Shown piece by piece: positions 33,793 to 43,459 of a stretch of DNA of 64,000 nt. The stretch comes from Epiperipatus broadwayi (taxonomy: Eukaryota; Onychophora; Udeonychophora; Euonychophora; Peripatidae), in NCBI GenBank assembly GCA_028023455.1, contig JAQFVV010006632.1:62001-126000 (forward strand). The letters run 5' to 3'. Position numbers and translations under genes: made by a program. Under the pieces are notes generated by a model that saw only the letters and a program-made list of their open reading frames with translations, ran no database searches and had not been told where the DNA came from. Each line of letters begins with the position of its first letter. Position 1 is the stretch's first letter.

Positions 33793-33864
<72 letters not shown>
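33793..33864. repeat. (TA)n microsatellite
   Basis: Two TA runs separated by a single TCTTAA interruption, followed by non-repetitive DNA without a gene up to about 34360. Confidence 0.9.
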
Positions 33865-33865
<1 letters not shown>

Positions 33866-34365
33866 TGTGTCCCAGTGAAAAGGGTACTGGTTTTTTTTCC
33901 AAGATGTTCCAAATGCCATCTCTGACTCAATGTATATGTTACACAGTGACATTTTAGCTATTTACCATAAAAATTACAGAGTACTAGCATGTTTGAAATG
34001 ACTTACAATATGAAATGTGACAGTGTATTTCCCATTTTTATATGTCAATGTCCAAGCTCTCCCTCTTATCTCAAAATCTTGCAAATAACTTAAAACATTT
34101 TTGCTACTCATAAGTTTCAATGCCATATGCAATATGAATCATTACAAACCCTTCAGTAGCAGTTTTCCCAATTTAAAACAAAATGTGATGTTAGAATGTG
34201 GTTCAGTCATGAATTAAGATATGAAACCCAGTCATATTTCATAACCCATGATCCACACCTTCCAGCACCAAAAACTTTCTTAGTGAATAGCTGAACTCAT
34301 GCACTGATAGGAGGAAAAACAAGTCCACAGTCACTTTTTCATTAGGACAAACAATATTTACACAC

Positions 34366-34515
34366 AGGTAGATTGCTCAACATTTTGAGGGCATTGTTCT
34401 CCACTATTTTTCAGGTGATGATAACCTGAATCATATGCTAATATTGTTGCTGGTCAGGTCAACAACACCTGAAGAAGAAAGGAAAATAATATCACTAGAA
34501 ACATTGTGTAATCTA
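34366..34515. mobile_element. Small foldback element, family 3
   Basis: TAGATTGCTCAACATTTTGA... on the left mirrors ...AACATTGTGTAATCTA on the right, with ATTGTTCTCCACTATTTTTC against GAAGAAAGGAAAATAAT in the middle. It is a shorter relative of 42888-43459. Confidence 0.65.
34457..34515 (+). ncRNA. Hammerhead-like motif, family 3, 34-kb copy
   Basis: CTGAAGA (34469-34475) and GAAA (34498-34501) are intact, followed by CATT and GTG. ACAC just before the core pairs with GTGT after it (helix I). Helix II has decayed and helix III would be a single A-T pair. Confidence 0.35.
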
Positions 34516-34609
34516 CTAAACTATATATATAATTATCGATCGTATTTTTTTCATTTTTTAAATCTTTGTCTTGTTATAAAAAGGATGTTTTGAAGTTTAA
34601 CACTTAAAT

Positions 34610-35490
34610 AGAACATTTTGTTATTGGTCCAGTGAAGTAAAACTCTGAAACTTTTAATTGGTCAAGTGACAAACTTTTTGATACAAATATTTTCATCTTT
34701 TAATGTATATTAATTTTAGTTTCATTTTCAAAAAGTATATTAATTATTTGTAATGTTAAGAAAGTAAACGAAAGTTATTTCAAAAATATATTTTTATTTG
34801 TATTTTATAGAAATATTCAAAAGCGGAAAAATCAAAGAAAACATTACGAGTGAATTAGAAGCATTATAAAATGTCATTTAGATCCCTCCCAGATTTCACG
34901 TTACAAATTTTTTAAGAATTTTTTAGGAAAAATCTTAACGTCTTTCTCAAAATAATTATACTTTCAGCATATTATTAAAAAAATACACCAAAAATACATT
35001 ATAATGCCAGAAAAATATTCTAAATCATTAATCTTTGTTTGAAAATCAAATAAACAGCTTGGAGCAATCTAACCTCTTGACAAGATGTCAAAAATTGCTG
35101 CTACGGCTGGTTTCTTTTTCAATTTACAATCGTGTAAAGTATACAATTTTTTTAATAAAACCTTACTACTTTTGTAAAATAACTATATTTTTATTAGAAA
35201 TATTAGATTTTCTGAAAATTATTTATAATATGTATGAAACATAATAAAAAAAAACACTCTGAAACATATATTTTCATTTTAGCAGTGAAAAAATATTTAA
35301 CGGAATCATCAGCCAATAAGAATTGGAAATAGATTGGGAATAGATTATCCAACCAATCAAAACTGGCCTTCTTCTTTTGTTCAACTTAAAATCCTCCTAG
35401 TATTGATTTTTTACTTATAAAATGATTTAAAAGAGGGCAGCATCTTATAGGCCTTGCTCTAAGCTTTAATACGGGTATTTTTTCTTCAAT
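34610..35490. repeat. Dispersed AT-rich repeat, copy 2
   Basis: Ordered similarity to 4920-5640 (TTTTAATTGGTCAA, AAAAAGTATATTAA, GAAAGTTATTTCAAAAATA, AACCAATCAAAACTGG, GAGGGCAGCATCTTA). Non-coding. Confidence 0.45.
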
Positions 35491-36120
35491 GTAACTAAAA
35501 AATTGGCTGAGTTAGAGCAATCTAAAGGTAACAACTGCGGTATCGCGTTTCAGGCTATTAAAAAGTTAAATAGTTATTTGTAAGGATGGTATTCTCATGT
35601 AAAAAATGAGAGTAATCATTCTTTTTGAAACAACTGTGAAATGTTCCATTCTGGAAACAAAGGTGGAAGCAATGGAATTAAAAATAATTTTCACTTACTC
35701 TTTGAAAAAAATTAATATTACTTCAACATTTGAAAGTTGATACATTCAAACATCCCAAGAAGATTCTACCATTAAACATGTGGAAAGTAGTTCTTAGTTT
35801 CAAAAGACAAATATAAGAGAACAGATTATAAAACATTTTACATATGATATCAGATTTCTGCTACACATTTAGAATTTAGTTGAATTTAGCTGAAAAATTG
35901 GGGAAATGGAGTAGACATTTTGTTAATACAGATCTAATTTGAATTTTAAAATTACTTGTTCCTTATCATAAATGACAAATTCTATTATTTCAATATGAAA
36001 CAGTGTACAAATATCATTAGTTTATTAATAAATGAAACAGATCATAACTAGGCCAACTGCAAGAGAAAAATCTGTGCAATTCTATAAGTAACAATAATGA
36101 AAAATAAAGGCATACCCATG
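35491..36120. other. AT-rich stretch, no gene seen
   Basis: Short frames only; no repeat family recognised. Confidence 0.5.
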
Positions 36121-36126
36121 CAGATA

Positions 36127-36245
36127 TAATCATCATCATCGTCGTTGTCATCATCATCATCGTCATCATCATCATCATCATCATCATCATTATTATTATT
36201 ACTATTATTATTATTATTATTATTATAATGATGATGATAATGATG
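36127..36245. repeat. (ATC)n/(ATT)n compound microsatellite
   Basis: TCATCATCG units pass into TTATTATTA and back into ATGATGATAATG. Confidence 0.9.
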
Positions 36246-36354
36246 AAAAATTATATGTATTTTTAATGGGAGACATTAATTTATATATTATTTATATATA
36301 TTTCTCAAAAAATATTTGGCAATCTAGTAAAGTTGAATTATTTGATAGAAATAT

Positions 36355-36640
36355 GGGAAAATAGATAGGTAATTAAATAAATAGAAGTGGTCAGATAGGC
36401 AGAATATGGTGAACAAAGAATCAATAAATGGATGAAAAAAGGAATGCTATAAAGAAAGGTAGATAAATAAATAAGTAGATAAAGACAAATAGGCAAATAA
36501 AAAAAAGATAGGGTCTGTAGTTAGGTAAATAGATTGTTAGATTAAATAAAACTAAGTGACTGCGCGAATGAATGGATCAATGAATAAAGTAATAGATATA
36601 TTAATAAATAAATACATGGATGGGTAAACAGAGAAAAAGA
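36355..36640. repeat. Degenerate GATA/AAAT-type simple repeat
   Basis: AGATAGGTAA, AAATAAATAG, GATAAATAAA and similar units, an old tetranucleotide array on the opposite strand sense to the TCTA arrays. Confidence 0.6.
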
Positions 36641-37811
36641 AACTCGTCATTTAGATAGATACATAACATACATGCCTACACAAATGACAGATAACACGAC
36701 TGGCAGATGTTATGAATGAGTTATTGACATATTAAACATAATTGTAAAATAAAATATGTACAAAAATGACTTGATAGAAAACAAAATTTTCGACTCAAAA
36801 TCACGTGATTGTGATCATCCTCATTATTATATATAACTTTAATAATAATGCTACGTACAATTTTAAACAATTCAGTCATTGAATTATGAATAAATAGATA
36901 CAGATGTAAATCTATATATAGATAGAAAAATGCAGCGAAACCCGTATAAAAATTGTATTTATTCTATTCTTTATAAATATTTTATGAAGCAGAAAAGCTG
37001 CCTTAAACTTTTTAATTTTTAACAATGTGGGCATCAGGCAGCTAAAAATTCTCCAGGGGTAATTGTGATATGCATATCATAGTCTGAGATCTTTACTAGT
37101 CTTTTCTTATTTTCAACTATTTTTATAAGAATATTAAAAGGTTTAAATGCATTTTAACTGACCGTTAATAAAATTTAGAATACAGCAAAGAAGTTTTAAC
37201 ATTCAGCTTAAAAGATTTTTGAACTATGCATGAATGACTAAATGGGTTCAAGTTAAGCTTAGAATATAATTAATTTTTAATAGAAAGTTTAATATACTTT
37301 TAATTAGTTATATTAGAAGCCCTTGAGTGTGTGCTTGCAAAAACAAAAAGTAAAACACTTATAATATATAAGTAAAAAATGTTTTTTCGTTTACTAAAAA
37401 TCTTTTTTTAAACAATGACATAAAAAATTGTATTAGTCATTTATTAAACTGGAGTATATTTAATAATGAATAATATTCCTGTGGTGTAATTTTCACTACC
37501 CTACTCTCAGGTAAGGTATGAATTGGTCACCGGTTTATGTTTATGATTACATCCGTGCACAAGGTGTTAAACGTGGATGGAAACCAGTCCCTCCCTATTT
37601 TGTGTGAGTGGTGTAATGAAAATTACTATGAAAATATAATTCATTAATGACATAATATGTAGTATTAAATTTATTTCGCATTTCCTTTTTTCTTAAAGCC
37701 CTCCCCCCCCCCCCTTGCGCAAAAAAAAAAAATTACGTTAAACAACATATTATTTTAAAATGTTGGAACAAAATTAAAAAACAGATTTATAATCATAAAA
37801 TAGAAGATAAG
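36641..37811. other. AT-rich stretch, no gene seen
   Basis: Includes a C-rich run followed by an A run near 37697-37732. A more complex 120-bp patch near 37500-37620 has no sustained frame. Confidence 0.5.
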
Positions 37812-38043
37812 TATAAACACAAAGAATATTAATTTCAAAAATACGGAGATAAAATTTGGTTTTGAAATGTAAATAGTAATTAATAAATAGCAGTGTAGTC
37901 TAAATGTATTTTCAGGGTTGAGCACGCATGTCAAAGTCAACAGATATAAAGTATCGCTTTTGAAAATGTATATAAGCTATACTACTATTTAGCAACTTCT
38001 ATTTATCTCCGTATTTTTGGAATTAATATTCTTTGTGTTTATA
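37812..38043. mobile_element. MITE-like element with 42-bp terminal inverted repeats
   Basis: 37812-37853 (TATAAACACAAAGAATATTA...) and 38002-38043 (...TAATATTCTTTGTGTTTATA) match at 41 of 42 positions in inverted orientation, 148 bp apart. The spacer is non-coding. A TA at each outer boundary would suit a Tc1/mariner-type target duplication. The left arm lies in AT-rich DNA, and the right arm abuts the LINE tail at 38.07 kb. Confidence 0.6.
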
Positions 38044-38072
38044 TTTATTTTGGAATTTTTTTTTTACAAAGT

Positions 38073-38432
38073 CATCATCATCAACCATTATCAATCCACT
38101 GCAGGATGAAGGTCTCTCCAAGTTCAATCCATCTTTTTCTATCTTTAGCTTCTCTTCTCCACATCATCCCTGCACATTTTCTTATTTCATCCATCCATCT
38201 CACATGTGGTCTCTTTCTGGTCTTTTACAATCTCTTGGAATACAGTTTAAAATTTCAATTGTCCATCTGTTATCATCTCTTCTAACAATATGTCCAACCT
38301 AACTCCACTTCAGTCTTTTAATTTTTTCAATGAGGTCGGTAACACCTGTTTGTTCGCTGACCCATACATTGTGTTTTCAATGCCTTCTTGTTACCCCCAA
38401 CATGCATCTCTCCATACTTCTTTGAGTGTAGA
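38073..38432 (-). pseudogene. LINE 3' end, truncated
   Basis: The minus strand matches 30085-30441 of the reference copy, from the MERCMLG-like region to the CCACTGCAGGATGAAGGTCT (plus-strand) 3' end and an ATCATCATC tail. It is frameshifted and inactive. Beyond 38432 the match ends abruptly at GTGTAGAAG, the 5' truncation point. Confidence 0.85.
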
Positions 38433-38699
38433 AGATAATAACTGTAACTTACTCCACTGCACATGCGCTTTACAGAATGCTAATTATAATGAATACTCTC
38501 CTTTCCAAACACAAGATAGTCTTTTTGAAAGATAGAATGAACCACTCCATCTTTTTCACCTAAACTATATGTATAGGCAAATCTGAAGCATTTGGAACTG
38601 AGAATGTGAAGATTTAATTAATTACTTTAAATTACTTATAATATGAATTTTGTCAATGACGCTTGTGAAATTTTTACAATTTACGATATGTCATTATCA

Positions 38700-38915
38700 A
38701 ATGAAAACTTAAATACAAACAATTATCTCCTTCAAATTATTAATACAGATGGATATACTTCATGAAATTAATCAAAACTTGGACAGTGTTCTTTAGGTAG
38801 AAATCACATATTATTTAAAGGCAACATGCCCATATATTTAAAAATGAAATTCTTAATATGTTTTACATGTTCTTACTTATGGATTTCAGCCATGGACATT
38901 TTATTTATTTATTTA
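38700..38915 (+). pseudogene. LINE internal fragment, decayed
   Basis: Plus-strand phrases IINTDG, GNMPIYLKMK and a TCTTACTTATGGATTTC stretch correspond to 29858-30025 of the reference copy, with indels. Too short and broken to be functional. Confidence 0.6.
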
Positions 38916-39274
38916 GCACATGGATGTAGGCAATTTAACTATTCACATGATGTTGCTAAAAAAACTTGCAGTGATTCCAGTCAAAAGACAGATTGACTAG
39001 AGACTTTATTAAGTTTTTTACTTCTGACTCTATAACCATAAATCTTACAGTCAGTCTTTAACTATGTTGTTGATAGTTTGTGTTTGTCCACACTTATAAA
39101 AATTAATGATGATAAATTCCAATTATGAACCTGTTGAGTGTAATGATTATGGGAAATCATGAATTTTATGAGATTCTAGTTGCTTCTACTAAGACCAAAT
39201 CCAGCTAGGTTTATTGTCGGATCAGGGAAAAGAAATATATTTGATAGCATAAGATAATCAGTCATTACTTTTTG

Positions 39275-39601
39275 AAACAGGCAAAACTCACTATATGTAT
39301 TGCCACACACAGCTAGCTACAGTAATCAATGGATGCCAGAAGGCTTGTGCATAAAATCCCCATCTAGTGCCTACTCATCAAATATCCCCAAACTAGTTTC
39401 TGGCTTGTTGCCTTCATCAGTGAGGAGCCACAAACCAGAAACTAGTCTGGGGATATTGGATGAGTTGGCAATAGATGTGGATTTTATGCACAAGTCTTCT
39501 GGCATCCATTGATTACTTTAGCTTGCTGTGGCAATACGTATAGTGAGTTTTGCCCATTTTAAAAGTTATACACAAGCATAAGAAGTGGTGATCATGTGAC
39601 A
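39275..39601. mobile_element. Foldback element, family 1, copy C
   Basis: Arms AACAGGCAAAACTCACTATA (left) and TATAGTGAGTTTTGCCCATT (right) bracket the family's blocks on both sides. The arms match each other even at positions where other copies differ (TATGTATTGCC with GGCAATACGTATA), which implies the arms were homogenised or arose by a recent inversion-duplication. The right flank carries the outer segment ending in AAGTGGTGATCATGTGAC. At the centre, the right-arm ribozyme has lost its CTGATGA core. Confidence 0.85.
39376..39430 (-). ncRNA. Hammerhead ribozyme, family 1, copy C (core intact)
   Basis: Minus strand: CCTCA, core CTGATGA (39414-39420), helix II GGC/GCC closing AACAA with an A on each side, GAAA (39397-39400), CTAGTT, then TGGGG. 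ACT/AGT forms helix III, GTT is a valid cleavage triplet, and TGGGG pairs with CCTCA (one G-T) as inner helix I. All invariant core bases, including G8 and G12, are present. The outer part of helix I is reduced because sequence upstream was lost at the centre of the palindrome. Confidence 0.7.
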
Positions 39602-39609
39602 TTATTTTT

Positions 39610-40325
39610 TGGTTGTATACTTGTTATAGAGAGCAATATTCGTTTCACCTAGGAAACCCAATAAAATAACTTCAATTTGACATTGTTGATATCAAAATAA
39701 AAATGACATTCTACAATTAATACTCGAGCACAAAGTTGATGTGATTTTAATTTGAATCTCATCATTCTATTAATATTGCATATTAAAATCCTGGATTTAC
39801 ATTGACTGCTGATAGGGTGCATTGTAAATATGGTATAACTACTTTTGTTATAAATTATCCTGTAAAGCAAGCAACTTCTATTGAAGATAGTTCAAATGAC
39901 ATTGCAATCGCCATTTGGAAAGATCATTTTATTTGTGTGAGAGTTTGAGATATATTTAATGCTTATTATAAAAAATGTTAAGATTCTCTAAAAACAATGT
40001 ATATATGAAGTTAAAATATAACATGTGCTATATGGATTATTTAAAAAAGTGTATGAGAGTTTGGTCTGATTTATGCGCTGACAGATGGTTGTGATAGGAT
40101 TGATATAAACCAGTCTCAACTTTGAGTCACTGGTGCAGTGAAAGTTATCCACACTGTGATCATGGAAAAGAAATCTAGATGTTGATATTTCTATAATAGT
40201 GCAAATATTATTCATTAAATGAGACTTGGGGTATCTATTTGGATTATATTAATATATTTCCATAAAGGGATTTACATTAAAGAAGTAAAGCAGAAATTTT
40301 GAAACCTGTCAATTAAACTAAAGTT
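39610..40325. other. AT-rich stretch, no gene seen
   Basis: Short frames on both strands without recognisable features. Confidence 0.5.
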
Positions 40326-40329
40326 ACCT

Positions 40330-40362
40330 GCTATCTATCCATCTATCTATCTATCTATCTAC

Positions 40363-40400
<38 letters not shown>

Positions 40401-40484
40401 GTCTGTCTGTCTGTCTATCTATCTATCCATCTATCTATCTATGCATCTATCTATCTATATATCTACCTACCTACCTATCTATAC
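40330..40484. repeat. (CTAT)n microsatellite
   Basis: CTATCTAT with CTGT, CTAC and CATC variants, same motif as the 18.6-kb array. Confidence 0.95.
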
Positions 40485-40518
40485 TAAATAAATGATGAAG
40501 ATATGTGTAAAAGATTGT

Positions 40519-40572
40519 GATCTGGGCCAACTGATAAGTGCTGGTTCAGCACAAAATGCACATCTTGAAATT
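40519..40572 (+). ncRNA. Hammerhead ribozyme relic, family 2, with both catalytic guanines lost
   Basis: CCAA, then CTGATAA (40531-40537), helix II GTGCT/AGCAC with a GGTTC loop (40538-40552), AAAA (40553-40556), TGCACATC, then TTG. The scaffold is excellent: helix II is perfect, helix III forms ATG/CAT, the cleavage triplet is ATC, and CCAA pairs with TTG at helix I. However, the G8 position (CTGATGA to CTGATAA) and the G12 position (GAAA to AAAA) are both A. These are the two catalytic nucleobases, so it should not cleave. Confidence 0.7.
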
Positions 40573-40710
40573 ACTTTATCTTTGATCATATGCTTCAGTA
40601 TTTTGCGATGGAATAAAAGTTCAAAATATATTTAAATACATGATGTATGAAATCAACTTTATGTATCTCCAAAAATAATAAATATATGAAATTAAATTGT
40701 AACAAATGCT

Positions 40711-41020
40711 TAAACCACTAAACATCACATAATCACCATTTCTTATGCTGGCACATAACTGTTATTAAAAGAGGCAAAACTCTTTATACAGTAGTGCCAC
40801 TCAGTGCTAGCCAGGCTAATCAATGGATGCCAGAAGGCTTGAGCATAAAATCCCCATCTAGTGCCTATTCATTCAATATCCCCAGACTAGTTTCTGGTAT
40901 GTGGCCTTCATCAGTGAGAAGCCTCAGATCTTAGAGCACTGCACCTAGATCTTAGGATCTAATGCAACCCTCCACCCACCTTTTATCTCTATTTAACTAC
41001 AAAACTATGAGAATAAAATT
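40711..41020 (+). mobile_element. Foldback element, family 1, copy D (left arm only)
   Basis: Runs from AAACCACTAAACATCACATA through AGAGGCAAAACTCTTTATAC and the ribozyme block to the inner segment CACCTAGATCTTAGGATC and TGAGAATAAAATT. That inner segment appears inverted in copy E at about 41420-41510. The right arm is missing. Confidence 0.8.
40868..40932 (-). ncRNA. Hammerhead ribozyme, family 1, copy D (core intact, GTC site)
   Basis: Minus strand: TCTCA, CTGATGA (40908-40914), GG...CC helix II of two to three pairs, GAAA (40891-40894), CTAGTC, TGGGG. This copy has the classical GTC cleavage triplet and a full invariant core. Helix II is weakened (ACC instead of GCC). TGGGG/TCTCA pair with two G-T wobbles. 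Confidence 0.65.
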
Positions 41021-41327
41021 GGAAAACACAATAATATTTTCAATCTAAGCTCAATAACTTATATAATCATATGGATCTGAACTCAGTTCAGGACCTATAT
41101 ATTTTGGTGTATTTGTCTCTTTATCAACCATAGCCACCACTATCCTATTAGGCAGGAATGGTGCTAAACCACTAAACATCACATGATCACCATTTCTTAT
41201 GCTTGCACATAATTGTTATTAAGACAGGCAAAAACAAAACTCTCCATACAGTAATGCAACTCAGTGCTAGCCAGGGTAATCAATGGATGCCAGAAAGCTG
41301 GTGCATAAAATCCCCATCTAGTGCCTA

Positions 41328-41395
41328 CTCATCCAATATACCCAAACTAGTTTCTGGCTTGTAGCCTTCGTCAGTGAGGAACCTTGGTTCTGAGA
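41328..41395 (-). ncRNA. Hammerhead ribozyme, family 1, copy E left arm (core intact)
   Basis: Minus strand: CCAA and CCTCA before the core, CTGACGA (41368-41374, valid CTGANGA), helix II GGCT/AGCC with an ACA loop, GAAA (41351-41354), CTAGTT, TGGGT, then TTGG. TTGG pairs with CCAA as outer helix I. This copy has the best helix II of family 1. One inner helix I pair is lost (TGGGT). Confidence 0.72.
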
Positions 41396-41505
41396 GCAAT
41401 GCACCTAGATCTTAGACTCTAATTTTATTTTCATGGTTTTGTTGTTCAGTAGTGATAAAAGGTGGCTGCTGGAAAGTTGCATTATAACTTAAAATCTAGG
41501 TGCAG

Positions 41506-41577
41506 TGCTCTCAGATCCAAGGCTCCTCACTGATGAAGGCCACAAGCCAGAAACTACTCAGGGGATATTCGATGAGT
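41506..41577 (+). ncRNA. Hammerhead ribozyme, family 1, copy E right arm
   Basis: CTC, ATCCAA and CCTCA lie upstream. The core CTGATGA is at 41530-41536, with GGC/GCC helix II and GAAA (41550-41553). It is followed by CTACTC, AGGGG, TTCGAT and GAG. CTC is a possible cleavage triplet. Helix III keeps only the A-T pair, and the first helix I pair is A-A. The outer helix I ATCCAA/TT(C)GAT has one mismatch. Confidence 0.6.
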
Positions 41578-41699
41578 AGGCCGTAGACGGAAATTTTATG
41601 CACAAGCCTTCTGGAATCCATTCATTACTCTGGCTAGCACTGAGTGGCACTACTATATGGAGAGTTTTGCCTGTTTTAATAACAAATGCTTTATGTATT

Positions 41700-42885
41700 A
41701 CTTGAAAAAATGGTGTTTCTAATGTATCTGTAGTGTGAAAGTTATATAAACTTGAGATATTCCATGTTTCTATATTTATACTTAAAATGAAGTTTTTTCT
41801 GCAATGTATGCATAATGAGAGAGTGTGGTTTGTGCTTCTGCATTGGAAGATGGTGCATTATGGTGAAGTAGCAATAAGAAATGCACTAATAAAAACTAAA
41901 AAAAAGAACATTATATATTGTAACCGAAATCTGGAGCATATGTATTAAACATAAGTAATCAATCCTACCACATTGCACACCAAAAACTGTAACCAAAAAA
42001 CCTGATCACATCACAACAAACAAAATTAATGATAGAACATGAAATTGTTATGATCTAATCTGGTTACAGCCAGGGTACACCACGAAGACCCAATCATAGC
42101 AGTATGTGAAAGTACATTAGACAAGTTATAAGTATGTAATTTTATTATCCTTCAAAACTTTAACCTGCGATTTTTCATTGCATGAGTCCTTATGGCCGAC
42201 CATGGATAAGATGGTATAATTTGTGGAACTATTAAAGATTATTCCTTAAGAATGGCATGTATTGTTTTGTTACAAATGCTAGTCTAGGTATGTGCTTTGC
42301 AATAATAGGTAAGCATGGAAAACTTGGGTTCTTTCCTTATAAACATAAATTTATAATTTAATAAATAGCGGTGAGACTCTTATTATTTTTGATGAATTAC
42401 AATTATAAGATTAAGAAAATAAATTCAATTTTATTAAATTATAAATTTATCTGTTTGTAAGTTTATAAAATTAATCAATTTTTGTATCATGTACTAGACT
42501 CAACAACGCAAAGCTAAAGTGATGGAAAAGGCAAATGGGATCTTATTGTACCTTACACATCAATATTACTAAGATTCTTCTATCATACTGACAACAGTAT
42601 GTACTCCAATATATGCTCTGTTCAAGATATGGGATTTCTGGTTTTACAAATGACAAATAGCAATGGCACAGTAGGTTCAATTATGAATTAACATTTATTT
42701 ACAATTCCATCTGTTTACTTCAATAGATGGATACTAAACCCAGTTTTATAAGAGTCACAATCACAAGGTTTTACTATAAATTGACAATTTCAGCTCTGAG
42801 AAGAGATAATGAAATTCAACATCAAATCATGAAATATCTAATGTGTCAGCTCCAGAACCAATGCACCTATACAATAAACCTATAA
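41700..42885. other. AT-rich stretch, no gene seen
   Basis: No long frame, tRNA or repeat family recognised. Confidence 0.5.
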
Positions 42886-43022
42886 TAATATTATAAGATG
42901 TGATATGTTGGACTATTTTTATCATTTATGAGTGAATGTTGAATGTATAGAGAATTTTAAACTTTATTTAAACTTTCCAAATACATCAACTTGTTATTAA
43001 TAACAGACAAATAGACAACATG

Positions 43023-43085
43023 TTAGTAATTACACAATGTTTCAAGTATTATTCTCCACTCTTCTTCAGGTGTCGCTATCCTATA
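43023..43085 (-). ncRNA. Hammerhead-like motif, family 3, left arm
   Basis: Minus strand CTGAAGA (43063-43069) and GAAA (43040-43043), then CATT and GTGT. ACAC before the core pairs with GTGT. Helix II is short (AGT/ACT at best) with an extra A after the core. Helix III is one pair. The core is intact but the fold is weaker than in families 1 and 2. Confidence 0.4.
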
Positions 43086-43257
43086 TGCACAGTGACAATA
43101 TTCACTTAGAAGTTGAACTCTCACCTTTATATTCTTGAAATATCGAATTTAAGGCAAATGCTGTAAACAACCGAGGCTTAGAGCTTTTGCCTCAAATTCG
43201 ATATTCAAAATCTAAAGGTGCGAGTTCAACTTCTATGTGAATATTGTCAGTGTGCAT

Positions 43258-43320
43258 GTAGGCCAGCAACACCTGAAGAAGAATGGATAATAATATTCGA
43301 AACATTGTGTAATTACTAAC
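43258..43320 (+). ncRNA. Hammerhead-like motif, family 3, right arm
   Basis: CTGAAGA (43273-43279), an extra A, helix II GAAT/ATTC, GAAA (43299-43302), CATT, GTGT. ACAC/GTGT gives inner helix I. The mirrored arms mean any cleavage would separate the two halves of the hairpin transcript near its ends. Confidence 0.45.
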
Positions 43321-43459
43321 CTATGTTGTCTATTTGTGTGTTATTGCTAACAAAGTTGTCTGTATTTGGAAAGTTTAAATAAAGTTTAAAATTTTCTGTA
43401 CATTCAACATTCACTCATAAATGATGGAAATAGTCCAACATATCACATCTTATAATATA

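Larger units (their letters stand above)
40701..41690. mobile_element. Composite of two foldback copies (D and E) between AACAAATGCTT repeats
   Basis: TAACAAATGCTT occurs at about 40700-40711 and 41680-41691, bracketing two family 1 units. Each unit begins with the family's outer end (AAACCACTAAACATCACAT, near 40713 and 41162). The first is a left arm only. The second has both arms. If the bracket is a target duplication, the whole kilobase inserted as one piece; otherwise the second unit inserted into the first. Confidence 0.55.
41157..41690. mobile_element. Foldback element, family 1, copy E (most complete)
   Basis: The left arm starts CTAAACCACTAAACATCACA and includes the TCTTATGCTTGCACATAA outer block and the GGCAAAA...CTCTCCATACAG block. 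The right arm mirrors it to ACTATATGGAGAGTTTTGCC. The centre (about 41410-41500) is a diverged loop with TTTTATTTTCATGGTTTTGT. The arms are roughly 240 bp. No protein is encoded. Both arms carry a ribozyme motif, pointing away from each other. Confidence 0.85.
42888..43459. mobile_element. Foldback element, family 3, 572 bp
   Basis: An almost full-length palindrome. TATAAGATGTGATATGTTGG... on the left mirrors ...CCAACATATCACATCTTATA on the right. Likewise AATATCGAATTTAAGGCAAA mirrors TTTGCCTCAAATTCGATATT at the centre, leaving a loop of about 20 bp near 43170. Each arm contains the family 3 motif with CTGAAGA and GAAA. A transcript would form a dsRNA hairpin of about 270 bp. Confidence 0.9.

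Noticed and set aside
36127-36245. Regular short repeats that might suggest a CRISPR array
   Set aside because: Trinucleotide microsatellite without spacers; the DNA is eukaryotic.
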